Shown here piece after piece: positions 46,885-60,160 of a stretch of 64,000 nt of DNA. The stretch is from a bacterium. Its GTDB lineage: Bacteria; Patescibacteriota; Gracilibacteria; BD1-5; UBA6164. Within the stretch, counting starts at the first letter, position 1. Every line of letters starts with the position of its first letter. The stretch covers positions 1 to 64,000 of the forward strand of contig JAGXIW010000005.1 in the NCBI GenBank assembly GCA_024635475.1. The letters run 5' to 3'. A model generated the notes under the pieces. That model was not told the origin of the DNA and made no database searches. It worked only from the letters and a program-made list of their open reading frames with translations. The translations under genes and the position numbers were made by a program.

Positions 46885-48012
46885 ATGTCAAATATTGTTG
46901 AATATAGTGTTTTTAAAGGTAGATATACTCAAACTTGAAGATACTTAGAGAGAAAGAAAAAAATAAATATTAAAAAAAGCTCAAATTTTCAATTAGCATC
47001 TTTTGTTTATTATGTAAGTAATTCTATTTATGATATCATAATTAAAGAGAAAGATTTTAGTAAAGAATTTTGTAATGGCCTTGATAATATAATTGAAAAC
47101 ACAAAAAGAGAATTTATAAATAAAATCGAACATATATTATCAAAGTTATTTGAAGAAAGGGAAGATTTAGGATTACCAGAAATAGATATGAACGAGTTAA
47201 AAGAATTGATATATAATAATCTAATTTATGTATTGAATCTATTTTTTTGAAGTGATTTTCATTTTACTTCTCCAGAAAAATGAGAATATGATAAAAAAGA
47301 ATTTATGGTTCCATGATTATGAAAAATAAATTTTAGAGAAGAAATGAATAAAAATGCTCTAAACCGAAAAAATTGGCTTCCATTAGAATTAAAAAAAGCT
47401 TATTTTAACTCATATATGGAAGAGTTTTTCAGAGGTTTATTGATTCCATATTGAAAAAGCAAAGATAGAGTTCCTCCTATATTGGAAGAATTAAAAAAAA
47501 TTAAAAATAAAGAAATTTGAGCTGAAGATGTAGAAAAATACAAGAAAATTGTTAATTTTAGTATAAAAAAATCTAGAATAGAATTTAGAAATTATGAGAG
47601 AGAAGATTATGTTCAAGAATGACTTCTAATAATATCAAGTGCATTAAAAAAATATGAGTGAAAATGATTTTCCACATTGGAAAATTTTCTTTATACTGTA
47701 GTATGAAATTATTTTAAAGATTTGAGAAAATATCATTTTGCAAAAAAAAGAAGATGAGATGAAATAGATACCTTTAGGATGTGATTAAGTGATGATATTT
47801 TTATTGATGAGTATTCTTATTTTGTACGGGAACTTTTAGGAAAGAGGGAAGCCTGAGATGATATATGACATATATGTCCAATTTCAGTATATCCATTTTT
47901 ATCAAAATGATCTTGAAAAGGAAAAATAAATGAACAAGAATATGATGGATTTTGTAATCCAATTGAAAAAAAATATACAGAAGAACATGAAAAAATAGAT
48001 GTACCTTTTTAA
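46885..48012 (+). CDS. Protein with sigma-70 region-2-like domain, between long repeats
   Basis: 375 residues. The part near 230-290 (EREDYVQEGLLIISSALKKY, EGKGFSTLENFLYTVVGNYF, KDLRKYHFAKKRRG) fits the sigma-70 region 2 pattern DxxQEGxxxL..A...Y....FSTF....V.N.hxDxxRK. No region 4 helix-turn-helix is seen; the C-terminus is short and has no domain. The first 200 residues are helical and unrecognised. The gene sits exactly between two 152-bp direct repeats, the right one beginning within its stop codon. It could be a regulator or cargo of a mobile unit. Confidence 0.7.
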
Positions 48013-48162
48013 TTACTCCTCACTTTTGATTCCAAAAGTAAGCAAAAGAATTTAAGGGATTTCATCCCCTTAAAAATCCCTGAATCGTTTCCCAGTTTAA
48101 GTTCATATCACTCGCAAAGTTCTATTATAGGACTTTGTTTTGCATTTCAATTGACCACTTAG
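48011..48162. repeat. Long direct repeat, right copy
   Basis: Copy of 46524-46675 at an offset of 1487 bp. It starts within the last two bases of the sigma-like gene stop codon. Confidence 0.85.
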
Positions 48163-48188
48163 AAAAAATAAAGAAATACTGAGAAACT

Positions 48189-48278
48189 GTCATTCTGAGC
48201 GATTAGCGAAGAATCCCTTAAACTTAGTTTATTATATAAGCATTGCTAAAGGGATCCTTCGTAAAAACTCAGGATGAC
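48189..48278. repeat. Intergenic palindromic element (same family as in murD)
   Basis: gtcattctgagcgattagcg then aagaatccctt at the left and aagggatccttcg to ctcaggatgac at the right form imperfect 30-nt inverted arms around about 30 nt. The element at 61045-61139 has the same arms. Confidence 0.8.
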
Positions 48279-48309
48279 AAAATAAAAAAACATTTAGAAG
48301 TATGGGGTC

Positions 48310-48381
48310 TTAGGGGGCAAGATTCTAGTGAGAAGTAACAGAAAGCACAAAACACAAATTCTGAAATTCGAAGCCCCCTAA
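48310..48381. repeat. Inverted repeat with GC-rich arms
   Basis: ttagggggc (48310-48318) and gccccctaa (48373-48381) flank about 54 bp, giving a potential cruciform. Confidence 0.65.
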
Positions 48382-48383
48382 AT

Positions 48384-48411
48384 CTTTTGCTTACTTTTGG
48401 ATTCAAAAGTA
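48384..48411. repeat. Inverted copy of the direct-repeat end
   Basis: cttttgcttacttttggatt caaaagta is the reverse complement, with one or two changes, of acttttgattccaaaagtaa gcaaaag in both direct repeats (46535 and 48022). The whole repeat-rich block is therefore 46524-48411. Confidence 0.75.
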
Positions 48412-48576
48412 AAACTAAGTTGTATTACCTTAAAAAAGAAATTAATATTTTTTGCAATTCATCTTAAAATATTAAGAAGAAAAAAATCAGATATCTATGA
48501 GAAAAATAGCATTGTTAGATTTCGTAAAAAAATTATCTGAGTATAAAAATAATCCTTCAAATTTGAAGGATTATTT
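48412..48576. other. Intergenic stretch with terminator
   Basis: No convincing gene. A plus-strand ORF from 48497 would run antisense through the next gene and is discounted. aaataatccttcaa / ttgaaggattattt at 48547-48575 is a terminator for the minus-strand gene that ends at 48577. Confidence 0.6.
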
Positions 48577-48786
48577 TTATTGAGTTAGTGCTTTATGTCA
48601 AAATTTACTAAGAAGTTCTTCGTTGAATTTTTGTTCTGTTTCTTGTACTACTGGATTTGGTATAGAACATGTATTAAATATACTATCTACATTTTTTGAT
48701 CAAAATCTACTTATAAGAGCATTAACTTCAGCTTCTTCTTGTTGTATAATTTCTGGACTATTTCAAAAAGTATTTGATAAACTCAT
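48577..48786 (-). CDS. Small acidic protein of unknown function
   Basis: 69 residues: MSLSNTFGNSPEIIQQEEAE at the start, then VNALISRFGSKNVDSIFN, one Cys, and a helical end EQKFNEELLSKFGHKALTQ. No signal or membrane segment. The pattern of GSK/GHK glycines read by TGA supports coding, as does the terminator just after the stop. No family is recognised. Confidence 0.6.
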
Positions 48787-48851
48787 ATTTTTTTTAAAGT
48801 TATAATTAATTTTGTATGAATTTAATCAAAAAACATAATAAGTCAAAAAAA

Positions 48852-49451
48852 TTATCTTAAAAACTTAACTCTTCAGTACCTGTATCAAAAAAATTTCCTT
48901 AAATTTTTCAATAATAAAAACCTAGCATACCTGATTTTTCATAAAAATCATCTTCTTTTGTAAAGTAAATAGATAGATGAAGTTATTGATAATAAAAATA
49001 ACAAATTAATTATACTTCAACTTAAAGAGTTTCAAATAATAGTATAAATTAATTGTATCGTAAATGAAGTGAAGTAAACTAATCTTAAAGTTATTCACTT
49101 TAAGAAAAAAGCAGCATAAAGAGACAAGATAGAAGCTAAAGTGAATAGATAAGGCATTAATTCTCAGTTTCAGGTTTTTATAAAGATTACACTATATATC
49201 ATAGCAAAAACTAAAAATAATGATGTATTTCTTTTATATTTTGTAACTGCTAGATTTTTAAATATATCAAAAAAGTTTGTAATTGATGCTGTTATTAACC
49301 CAAGTCACCAAAAATGAGCGGAGTAAAAAAAAGATCAAATGGCTAAAAGTAAAAACATATTTTTATCATTTGTTTCTAAAAATGATAAGACAATAAAAAT
49401 AAGAGCAAAGACTCATACTATTTCTGGCAGATTTATATTATCTAAAAGCAT
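48852..49451 (-). CDS. YgjV-like inner membrane protein
   Basis: 199 residues with about six short membrane helices: NLPEIVGVFALIFIVLSFLE, MFLLLAIGSFFYSAHFWGLG and LMPYLFTLASILSLYAAFF fit the YgjV family of unknown function. The last 35 residues in this frame are very basic (KRRGFLGKIRYARFLLLKNL), whereas another frame gives a more usual acidic tail (EDDFYEKSGMLGFYYGKI), so a sequencing or real frameshift near 48965 is possible. No neighbour informs its role. Confidence 0.7.
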
Positions 49452-49518
49452 ATAAATATATTAATTATAATATGGGAAAATTATAACATATATTTTTTTT
49501 TGCTCCAAATAAATCGTA

Positions 49519-50202
49519 TTATTTTTTTACAATCAAATTTACATTTTCACAATTCAAAATAAGTTTTACAGGACAGTTTTTATAACTCACATTTTTATCT
49601 AGAAAATTGTTTAGTGCTTCTTGTTTTGATTCTCATATAAAAAATACAAATGCATATTTTATATCTTCTAGCATAGATTTAGAGATAGTTATTCTATTTT
49701 TTGGTAGTTTTGGTGAATCGGATATTTTTAAGTATGAGTAAGAATTGTCATCAAGTAATTTATGGTTTGGGAAAAGTGAACAAGTATGTCAGTCTTCTCA
49801 AACTCAAAAAAGTCAGATATCTATTTTTTTTACTTTATCAAAATAATCTAATTCATAATTACTTAAACTAAGATCAGGCAATAATATTTGCTCTTTTTTT
49901 ATTACTCATTTTTCTACAAGGTAATCTAAAAATAGATTTTTACACAGTTTATAATTACTATCATCATCTTCAAAATCTACAACTCTCTCATCTAAAAAAC
50001 AAAAATATATTTTATTTCTCAGATTTTTTTCAATATCTCAAAAATTATTTTTCAATTCCTCGTAAAAAATCTTCAAAGAATTTCATCCAGATAGTCAAAT
50101 AACAATTCTTTCATTGTTTTTAAGTTCTTCTAAGGATTTTAGAAAATATATTAAAAAATTATTTTTTAATATATTTTCATCAAAGTTTATTATTTTATTC
50201 AT
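49519..50202 (-). CDS. pgl: 6-phosphogluconolactonase (DevB type)
   Basis: 227 residues. It hydrolyses 6-phosphogluconolactone, the second step of the oxidative pentose phosphate path. Signatures are IVIGLSGGNSLKIFYEEL, FCFLDERVV and IGLFGVGEDGHTCSLFPN. It follows the glucose-6-phosphate dehydrogenase gene, with which the chosen ATG overlaps by 8 nt; an upstream ATG at 50220 is a second option. Operon with G6PD and probably 6PGD. Confidence 0.92.
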
Positions 50203-51571
50203 ACCATTTTTTATTATCATTTTCAAGTAGTAGATTACTCGCTTCTGGTCATCTAAATCATTTTTTATATATGTGTAGTATTGGGCAATTATTTTTACAA
50301 TTTACTAAATCATCAACTATTTTCCAACTTTCTTCTAGCATCTCCCAGCTTGTGAAAAGAGTTTTATCTCAAATAATTACATCTTCTAGGAGTTTTACAT
50401 AGGATTTTTTTGATTCAACTTCTTTACTAAATTTTGATTTAACTCTTTGAACTTCTTTACTATTTCAGTTTTCTTTTATGTTGAAATGGATATCTATAGT
50501 CTCGTTTGGTTGAACTTCTAGAATGATTCTATTTTTTTCTATGTGACCGTATTTTTTAAATAATATATTTGGAATTTCTTTGAACTCCACAACTATTTTT
50601 GTACATTTTTTATCTAAATATTTTCAAGTTCTTAAATATATTGGTACTCAAACAAATCTCCAACTATTTACTTCTATTTTCATAGCTACAAAAGTTTCTG
50701 TTCTAGAATTTGGATTTACTGATTTCTCATCTTTATAACCTTCATATTGTCAAAAAACTATGTTTTTAGTAAGGTCTTTTTTTAATTTTATAGATCTAAA
50801 AACTTTTAGTTTTTCCTGTCTTATAGCATCAGCATCTATCTCAGAAGGAGTATCCATAGTAACCAAAGATAAAACTTGAAATAAATGATTTTGTACCATA
50901 TCTTTCAATGCTCAGGAAGTATCATAATATCATCATCTATCTCAAACTCAGATATCTTCAGAAGCTGTAATCTGGATATTGTCTATATATCTATTATTCC
51001 AAATTGGCTCAAAAACTATATTTGCAAATCTAAAAGCTAGGATATTTTGTATAGCCTCTTTTCATACATAATGATCAATTCTATAGACTTGTTCTTCTCT
51101 AAAAAACTTCATAATTTTTTCATTCAATACTTTTGCGGAAGCTAAATCTGATCAAAAAGGTTTTTCAAAAATTATTTTAGAATTTTTAATATTGATATAT
51201 TTATAATTATCTACAAAATCTGTAAAAAATTCTTGAGCAATTGATAAATAAAATACAACTTGAGAATTTGATTTTTGTAATTTTTCTACATCATTTTTTA
51301 ATGTTTTATAATCATTTGGTTCTTTTAATTCTACTTTTGAATAATTTACCTTTTTTAAAAAGTCTTCAAAATCTGATTTTTGTTTGATAAATTCAGTAGT
51401 TTCATTTTTTATATAGTTTCTAAATTCCTCATTATCAAATTTTTTTCTTCAAACTCATATTATGTCCAATTTTGTATCTTTTTGGTTTGAATAGATATTA
51501 TACAAAGCCCCAAAAAGCTTTCTTTTTGCCAAGTCTCAAGTAGATCAAAAAATTATAAAAATTGTATGCAT
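50195..51571 (-). CDS. zwf: Glucose-6-phosphate 1-dehydrogenase
   Basis: 458 residues. It oxidises glucose 6-phosphate and reduces NADP+. The Rossmann start is [20 protein letters not shown]; the active-site [15 protein letters not shown] is intact. [20 protein letters not shown] and [18 protein letters not shown] are also family-typical. It lies between the 6PGD gene (41 nt upstream) and pgl. The family is usually near 490 residues, so this is a little short but complete. Confidence 0.96.
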
Positions 51572-51579
51572 AGGTTTAG

Positions 51580-51603
51580 GATATAGAATATAGAATGCAG
51601 GTG
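51580..51603. repeat. Short repeat ggatatagaat...gcagg
   Basis: ggatatagaatatagaatgc agg in the 41-nt gap between gnd and zwf. Related copies lie after lemA (13626) and within murD (60695). Confidence 0.55.
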
Positions 51604-51611
51604 GGGTACTC

Positions 51612-53018
51612 TTACCAATTCGTATGAAAGATTCACTCTCTATCTGTTCTCTCATAAGTATGAGCTCAGAAATAGTCTCTAAGTCATTGTATTAGGTTCG
51701 CACTTGATTTTTCACTTGTTATACTGTAAAAATAATTTATTCAAGTGGATAAAGATGGTATTGGTATATTGTTATCTAAATTGATATTAACAAATTTTTT
51801 GTAGTCATCTAATCATACAATAATCTCATTTTTGATTTCATCTAATTCAAATAAATGTTCAAAATCTGTATTTTTCAAAAAAGTTTTAGTCAAAAAATCA
51901 AGGATTTTAGCTCTTATGATACATCCTCCTTGCCAGATTCTTGAGACTTCAGAAAGATTTATATTCCATGATTCTTCTTTTGAAGTTTTTGTTATAAGTG
52001 CATATCATTGAGCATATGCAAATAACATTCCCAGATATAAAGTATTTTCCAATATTTTTAGGTATTTATCCAAAGATAAACTATCTCAATTTGCTTGTAA
52101 AATATATTTTTTTGATAATTTTTCTCTTAGATTTTTCTCAGATGATATTATTCTAGCAAATGTAGCTTCTATTATAGTTGAAACACTTTCAGCTCTATTT
52201 AATCAGTCTATTGAAGTCCAAAGTCAAGTTCATTTTGCTCATGCTTTATCCATAATCTTATCCACAAGAAAGTTTTTATCATCAAATTCATCTTTTTTAG
52301 CAAGTACATTACTAGTTATTTCAAACAAATAAGAATTTAGTTTTCAATCATTGTATTTTTTAAATATTTCACTTATTTCACCAGAATCCAATTTATATAT
52401 TTTTCTCAGACTATCATATGCTTCAGCTATCATCTGCATAACTGCATATTCTATACCATTATGAACCATCTTTACATAATGTCAGCTTCAATTTTCTCAT
52501 ATGTTAGTTACACATTTTCCGGTTCAAAAATCTTTAGCTGAAATACTTTCTAATACATTTTGGATTTCCCCATATACTTCTTTTTTACAACCAGGCATTA
52601 TACTTGGTCATTTCAATGCTCATTCTTCTCATCCTGATACTCCACATCATACGAAGTTTAATCATTTATCTGATAATTCACTAGATCTCCTCTGAGTATC
52701 CTTATAGAATGAGTTTCAACAATCAATTATTATATCTCATTTATCAAGTAATGGAGTCAATTTTTCTATTAGATCATCAACTGGTTTTCCAGCTTTTACC
52801 ATTATTATTACTTTCTTTGGAGATTCTAGTGAATTTATAAGTTCTTCCAAAGTATAAACTCAGTCAAGATTATCATTTTTATAGTTTTCTAAAAATTTTT
52901 GAGTGACTTCAGAAGTCCTATTATAAACCACTGTTTTATGTCATTTATCTGCTATATTTCTAGCTAGGTTAGCTCACATAACTGCTAATCAAATTAATCA
53001 TATTTTTGCCCTTTCCAT
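51612..53018 (-). CDS. gnd: 6-phosphogluconate dehydrogenase, decarboxylating
   Basis: 468 residues. It converts 6-phosphogluconate to ribulose 5-phosphate and CO2 with NADP+. It opens IGLIGLAVMGANLARNIADK, a dinucleotide-binding fold, with VGCGVSGGEEGALKGPSIMP, the active-site MVHNGIEYAVMQMIAEAYD, and the conserved C-terminus GLRDYFGAHTYERTD...GIFHTNW. It heads the zwf-pgl cluster. With all three enzymes the oxidative branch is complete, supplying NADPH and pentose. Confidence 0.97.
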
Positions 53019-53204
53019 AAAAAATTTTAGATTAAATTATAAAAATAACTAGGTGGTAGTATAAACAAATTAAATTATTTTCAAAAACATTTTTGAATGG
53101 ATTTATTAAGCATATTTTTTAAAATCCTATAAAAAAACTTTTTTTTGCAAAAACATTTTTTTTTAATAAAATAAACTAACTTTAAAAACTAAAAAAAATT
53201 AACA

Positions 53205-55085
<1,881 letters not shown>

Positions 55086-55106
55086 TATTAATTGAACTTA
55101 CCCATA

Positions 55107-55131
55107 ATTTCCTCAGATTTTCTGGGGATTT
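55107..55131 (+). terminator. Terminator downstream of ftsH
   Basis: tcctcaga / tctgggga (one G:U) with a 3-nt loop and T7, about 22 nt after the ftsH stop. Confidence 0.75.
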
Positions 55132-55150
55132 TTTTATTGAAAAATATTTA

Positions 55151-55179
55151 TTGACATATTGAAAAAATATATATAATTA
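55151..55179 (+). promoter_or_regulatory. Promoter of the 991-residue gene
   Basis: TTGACA (55151), 17-nt spacer, TAATTA (55174). A second TTGACA at 55182 is too near the start codon at 55211 to serve in the usual way. Confidence 0.55.
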
Positions 55180-55210
55180 ATTTGACAATTATATATATAA
55201 TTTTATTAAT

Positions 55211-58186
55211 ATGAAATCTATAGATCAAATAGAAAAAAATTCTGGGTTTGAATTAAAATGAATTCATGATTGAGTTTGAATGATCATAATTTGAGAAAAA
55301 ACTTTTTTAACAAATCTTGATGAAAACTGACAACTTTTTACACTAAATTGAGAACCTCTAGTTATAGATATTAAAGAATGAAGATTAATCGCTACTATTA
55401 TCAATACTTGAATAATTAATTTAGTTAATAATAAAGGCCCACATAGTGAAGATTTAGAGTTTAATTCTAAATTCTCAGAAACCAATATAATAGTTAATCA
55501 TGATAAACCATATATAGTTACTAGTTCAAATAATAATGAATTTTTAATTTTACCCACTATTGTAAATAATTATCTTGTATTATCAAATAGTGATATTTCT
55601 CATGTAGTTGATAAATCACTTAAACAAATTGAAACAGATGTATATATAAGTGAAAAAAATAATGATTTTGCAGTATGAATAAATATATGTGATTGACATT
55701 ATTATTTGTATTTAAGAAATGAAAATGAGTACGAAAAAGTAAATTTGAATAGGATAAATAAAGAAAATAAATTTTTAGAACTATTAGATTTGCCTTCTAA
55801 AGATACTATGAGTGTTATCTGAGATACAATAGTAGCTTTTGATGAAGAAAAAAAAGAGTTTTATAAAGTTGAAATATGAATTCCTTACACAAATGCGACA
55901 AGAGAAAGATTTGATTTTAAAATAACTCCAATAGATGAAATTGGAAAAGTTGGTATTGCAATTGAATTTTCTCCATGAATAAATAATCCAAAAGAACCTG
56001 AATCAATTATAATAAATGGAAATAAAATATTTTTAACTTATGATTGATTTGAAGATTATGAGGCTGGTACATTTAATTTACAATCAAATGAACGAGATCC
56101 AAAAGTTATATATAATTTTTTTACAAAAATTGAGTGAATAGAAAAAATAATTGACTTTGATAATTATTTTGAAATTGAATGACTAATATTTTATAAATTT
56201 TGAACTACTGATGATATAAATTTACATAATGCATTTACAGATTGAGAAAATATATATAAACTTGAATGTGATACAGAATGAAAAATTAAATTAGTAAATT
56301 TTGAATGAAAAGAATATCCATATAGGATTTTAAATAGTAATAATACATTTTGATTAAGTAACTATACAGAAGTATTAGGTAACAAATGGTGAAAAAGGGA
56401 ATTTATTCCTGCAATTAAAAAAACTATAGTTGAGGGAAGTGAATGAAAAGAAGAAAATAAAGAAATATATGAAAGGTTAAAATTTGATGATGAACAAAAG
56501 AAATTAAATATAGTTTGAATTTCTGATGAGCATTGAATTGTATGCCTAACAAGTGATGTCTGAAATACATCAAGATTTAGATTTTATAGAATAAATCCAG
56601 ATAATACTTTAACCTATGTTTTTTCAAATGAAGATGAGATACATTTTGATGAAGAAAAAAAATCAGTTAGAGTAAAAATAAGTTTTGGAGATAAAGGAAA
56701 TTTGGCGGGATTTTATGAATTAGTTTGAAAACCAAATTCTTCAAGCATTTTAGAACCGATATTAATAGATTGAAAAGAGTATTATTTGGTAAAAACAAAA
56801 GATTGAAAAACTTGATACATAAAGGTTAATTCACAGAAAAACTGATTTGAATTTTCTTTATGAGAATTTGAAGTTGATTCTGATGATTTATTACCTGTAC
56901 AATCTCAATCATTTGAATTTAATTCTAAAACAATTTATCTAAAAGAAAATTGAATAGTTGTTATATGAGAGGGAATATATCAACTTTGTGATGTAAATTG
57001 AGAAAATACTGATAAACCTGAGAATTCTATTACTTTAGTGGGAAATATAAAAGTGTTATTATTAAAAAATACTAATAATTCAAGTGGAAATAGTTGGAAT
57101 ATTTATTGATATGTTGAATGAGATGATACAAGTAAAGAAATAGATAATGATATTTGATTTAGAGAAATTGATAGAATTAATTGTTGTATGTCTCATTGCT
57201 TCTCTTGAGTAAAAAAAATAAATATTTGATGAAAAGAATGTATTTGTCTATGTTATTATAAAGAACAAAATGCTATTTCAATAGCTGAAGATAAAGAATG
57301 AAAAATAAATACAAGATATTTATGCTGAAAAGTAAGTGAATGAAAAGATGAGAATAATAAAATAATAGAATGAGAAGAATATCACTATAATTGAAAACCA
57401 GTTTGTGTAATTGATTTGTTATGAGGTAAATATGTAAAATGAGAAGACTGAAATATATATTATATCAAATGAGAATGAAAAGAGTTAGAAATGATCACAT
57501 TGCCTGATAATACTAAAGTATGAAAACCCATTTATTGTAAACCATCAAATCATTATAATGAAGTAGGATTAAGGATATCAAAAAATTGACAAGCTGTAAA
57601 TTTAAAATGAAAAGAAAATTTATATTATACTGATAAAGAAACACATAGACAAAAAATCACAATAAATTGAGTAAATTGTACTATTTATACATTTTTTAAC
57701 ACAAGTGCAAATAGACTTGAACAATTCAAAAAAGTATGAGGAGAATATCAACCATTTGGTTTATGAGGAACAAAAAATGTATTATTGATTGATGGTATCT
57801 TATTTATTAGATTACCCCATAAAAAAGATCCAAACGAAATATATATTCACAAATGAATAATACAAGCAACAACAAGATGCAATGAAAAAGTTATCTTTGT
57901 TAATGAAGACAATAATGCAGGATTAATGTATGGTATAAATGGAATGAGTTGAGATCGTATTGTTTATGCAGTAAAAAAAGTTTGAAATGATTATTTTGCT
58001 GTTTCTTGCAAAGAAAAATGATTTAATTTAAGCAAAGAAAAAAACTGAGATATAAAATTAGACTGAATTATTTATGATAAAAAAAAGATAGAAGCACTTT
58101 ATAAAATGATGACAAATGATATTGGAGTATCAGAAACTGTAACATGAGTAACAGGTGAGGTTAAGGGGATTATGAATTCCAATTAA
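55211..58186 (+). CDS. Large unknown protein, repeat-like beta structure
   Basis: 991 residues with no signal peptide or membrane helix. It is built of short strand-turn units such as GLIFYKFGTTDDINLHNAFT, GKEYYLVKTKDGKTGYIKVN and KENLYYTDKETHRQKITING, which recall WG-type or beta-propeller-like repeats, but no family can be named. A Cys-rich patch (RINCCMSHC, CICLCYY) lies near residues 657-685. Glycines are almost all TGA. It begins a run of three unknown genes. The lack of a signal suggests a cytoplasmic or non-classically exported product. Confidence 0.75.
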
Positions 58187-58268
58187 TATTATAATCCAAG
58201 ATTTATTATTGAATGAGATAACGTTCAAAATAAAAAAATAAGTTTAAAAAATAAAATTGACTTTTGTA

Positions 58269-58310
58269 CAAATAATCTTATATATATTATATATGGGATT
58301 ATTTTTTTAA
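58269..58310 (+). terminator. Terminator-like hairpin close to the next start codon
   Basis: aaataatcttatata / tatatgggattattt with T7, 83 nt after the 991-residue gene and 12 nt before the ATG at 58322. A TTGACT-N18-TATATT promoter-like sequence overlaps it. Confidence 0.6.
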
Positions 58311-58321
58311 TATAACAAAAT

Positions 58322-58741
58322 ATGGGAAAATGAATTAATTTAGAGTTAGAAATTGTTTGAGATTGAGAAGATAATGACTTATGAACTAGACAAATAATTT
58401 GAAAAGAATTAGAAGATTTAGTTGCAGTGAATTGATTATGAGTTGATAAAATTCTCAAAGATGAAAATTGAAATTGAATATGAATAGATATCGGAGAATA
58501 TAAAGTAGTTGATTGAGATGAACTTTTATGAATGTCAGATGATTATTATACTAAAATTTTAAGAAATTATATTAAGATAAGCAAAAAAAATAATGATGTT
58601 ATTGAACAATTGATATTAAAATGAAGAAGTAAGTGGGAAATATTTACAATGATATGACATTTAAATAGTCTTTTTGGAAATGATTTATCGAAAAGACCAG
58701 AATGAGTAGATAATTTTTTTAGATGAATTACTATACAATAA
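58322..58741 (+). CDS. Unknown Gly/Asp-rich small protein
   Basis: 139 residues. The N-terminal half is rich in Gly, Asp and Glu (MGKGINLELEIVGDGEDNDL), the C-terminal half is helical (YYTKILRNYIKISKKNNDVI). Around 20 glycines are TGA. No family, signal or membrane helix is seen. It is the middle gene of the unknown trio and ends 34 nt before the next one. Confidence 0.68.
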
Positions 58742-58775
58742 TAATTTTAACTTTTTTATAAATAGTATTTAAAAT

Positions 58776-59414
58776 ATGTGAGCTAAACTTGGAAATTGAA
58801 GCAGTCAATGAACTCAACAAACTCCTGATTTAGAATGAGTTAATGGGCAACATTCTGATATATTTAAAAAATTAGAACTATTCAAATGTGACGGATTTGC
58901 TCACATTATTACACCATGAGCAATTAGTGGATATAAAGGCCATATTATGGATACTTTAGTATTAGAATGACTTAAAGGAGATAAATATTCTCACATTCTT
59001 ACAAAAAGTGCAATTGATTGATATGAAAGCCATATTATAGACACTAAAGATATAATATTAGGTACTAGTTTCTTTTATCATTACATTCAAGAATGATGTA
59101 AAGAACAGGATAAATCTATACATACTATTTTAAATAATTCTCAAAAAAAGTTTCTTAGATCATGATGAGAATTTGATAAGAAAGATAAAATCAGATTATT
59201 ATTATTAGAATCAATTATAGAAAAATTTAGTGAAACTGAAGAAAACATAAGAAAGTTTTTTAAAGAATGAGATAATTTAGAAAATGTGTTCAATAAAACA
59301 GTAGATGCATTATCAGCAGATTTATTAACAAAAGAAGGTGATAATACCTATGACATTGAAACAATTTCAACTATAATTTTAGTTTTAGAAAAGGCACTTT
59401 TGATTTTGAATTAA
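58776..59414 (+). CDS. Unknown protein with internal GY-x-x-HI repeat
   Basis: 212 residues. Two related units near the start (FAHIITPGAISGYKGHIMDT and YSHILTKSAIDGYESHIIDT) are followed by a helical region (LLESIIEKFSETEENIRKFF). The paired units point to an internal duplication of about 35 residues. No signal peptide. Function unknown. A terminator follows. Confidence 0.7.
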
Positions 59415-59429
59415 AAAGAAAATATTTAT

Positions 59430-59468
59430 TAAAAAACAATTAATTTTATAAAATTAGTTGTTTTTTTA
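59430..59468 (+). terminator. Terminator after the unknown trio
   Basis: aaaaaacaattaatttt / aaaattagttgtttttt with a 3-nt loop, 16 nt after the stop. Confidence 0.85.
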
Positions 59469-59536
59469 TTTTAAACTAGATTTTTTTTTATTTTTTGTTA
59501 AATTATAATAGTATTAACTTTTTAATAAATATTTTT

Positions 59537-60160
59537 ATGAATGAACTTGTTAATTTTGTAGTAAATTTAGTTTGAGATATGGGGTACATAGGAATATATC
59601 TTATGATGACTCTAGAGTCTAGTTTTATTCCTTTTCCTTCTGAAATTGCAATGATACCTGCTTGATACCTTGCCAGTATTTGAAAAATGGATTTTCTGGT
59701 AGCCTTTATAGCTTGATCTTTGTGAGCATTAACAGGTTCTATAATTAATTATATTTTATGATTTTATCTTGGGGGACCTATAGTTAAAACTTTGGTTCAC
59801 AGGTATGGTAAATATATATTTTTAAAAGAAGATCATTATTTACAAGCTGAGAATTATTTTCAAAAACACTGATCTGTTACCACTTTATTAGGTAGGTTCA
59901 TACCTGCGGTTAGACAACTTATAAGTATTCCTGCAGGTATTTTCAAAATGAATTTTACTAAATTTATATTTTATACTTTTGTCTGAGCTTCTATTTGGAA
60001 TTTGATATTGATGACGATTTGATATGTAGCTTGAGAAAATAAAGATTTGATAGAAAAATATAGCAAGGAATTATTATTTTTAACTCTAGCTTTTGTGATT
60101 ATAATATGAGCAATATATTATTTTATCAATAAAAAAAATAATGGAGTTAAAAAAGCCTAG
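59537..60160 (+). CDS. DedA family membrane protein
   Basis: 207 residues. DedA/SNARE-associated (VTT) fold: helices separated by [17 protein letters not shown], and the signature [20 protein letters not shown], whose Arg residues are typical. The family includes undecaprenyl-phosphate and other lipid flippases, which would fit peptidoglycan synthesis. The Nudix gene overlaps its last 20 bp. Confidence 0.93.

Noticed and set aside
46524-48411. Insertion sequence with transposase
   Set aside because: The enclosed protein has no DDE or HUH transposase motifs; only repeats and a sigma-like segment are seen.
46340-48550. CRISPR array
   Set aside because: Repeats are long, few and unevenly spaced, partly inverted, with no regular spacers and no cas genes near.
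48497-48805. Plus-strand ORF starting MRKIALLDFVKK
   Set aside because: It runs through a terminator hairpin and antisense to the 69-residue gene; its later sequence is Cys- and Phe-rich as typical of shadows.
48852-49000. Certain frameshift at the end of the YgjV-like gene
   Set aside because: An alternative frame gives a more ordinary tail, but the frame itself remains open to TAA at 48852; there is not enough evidence to call a pseudogene.
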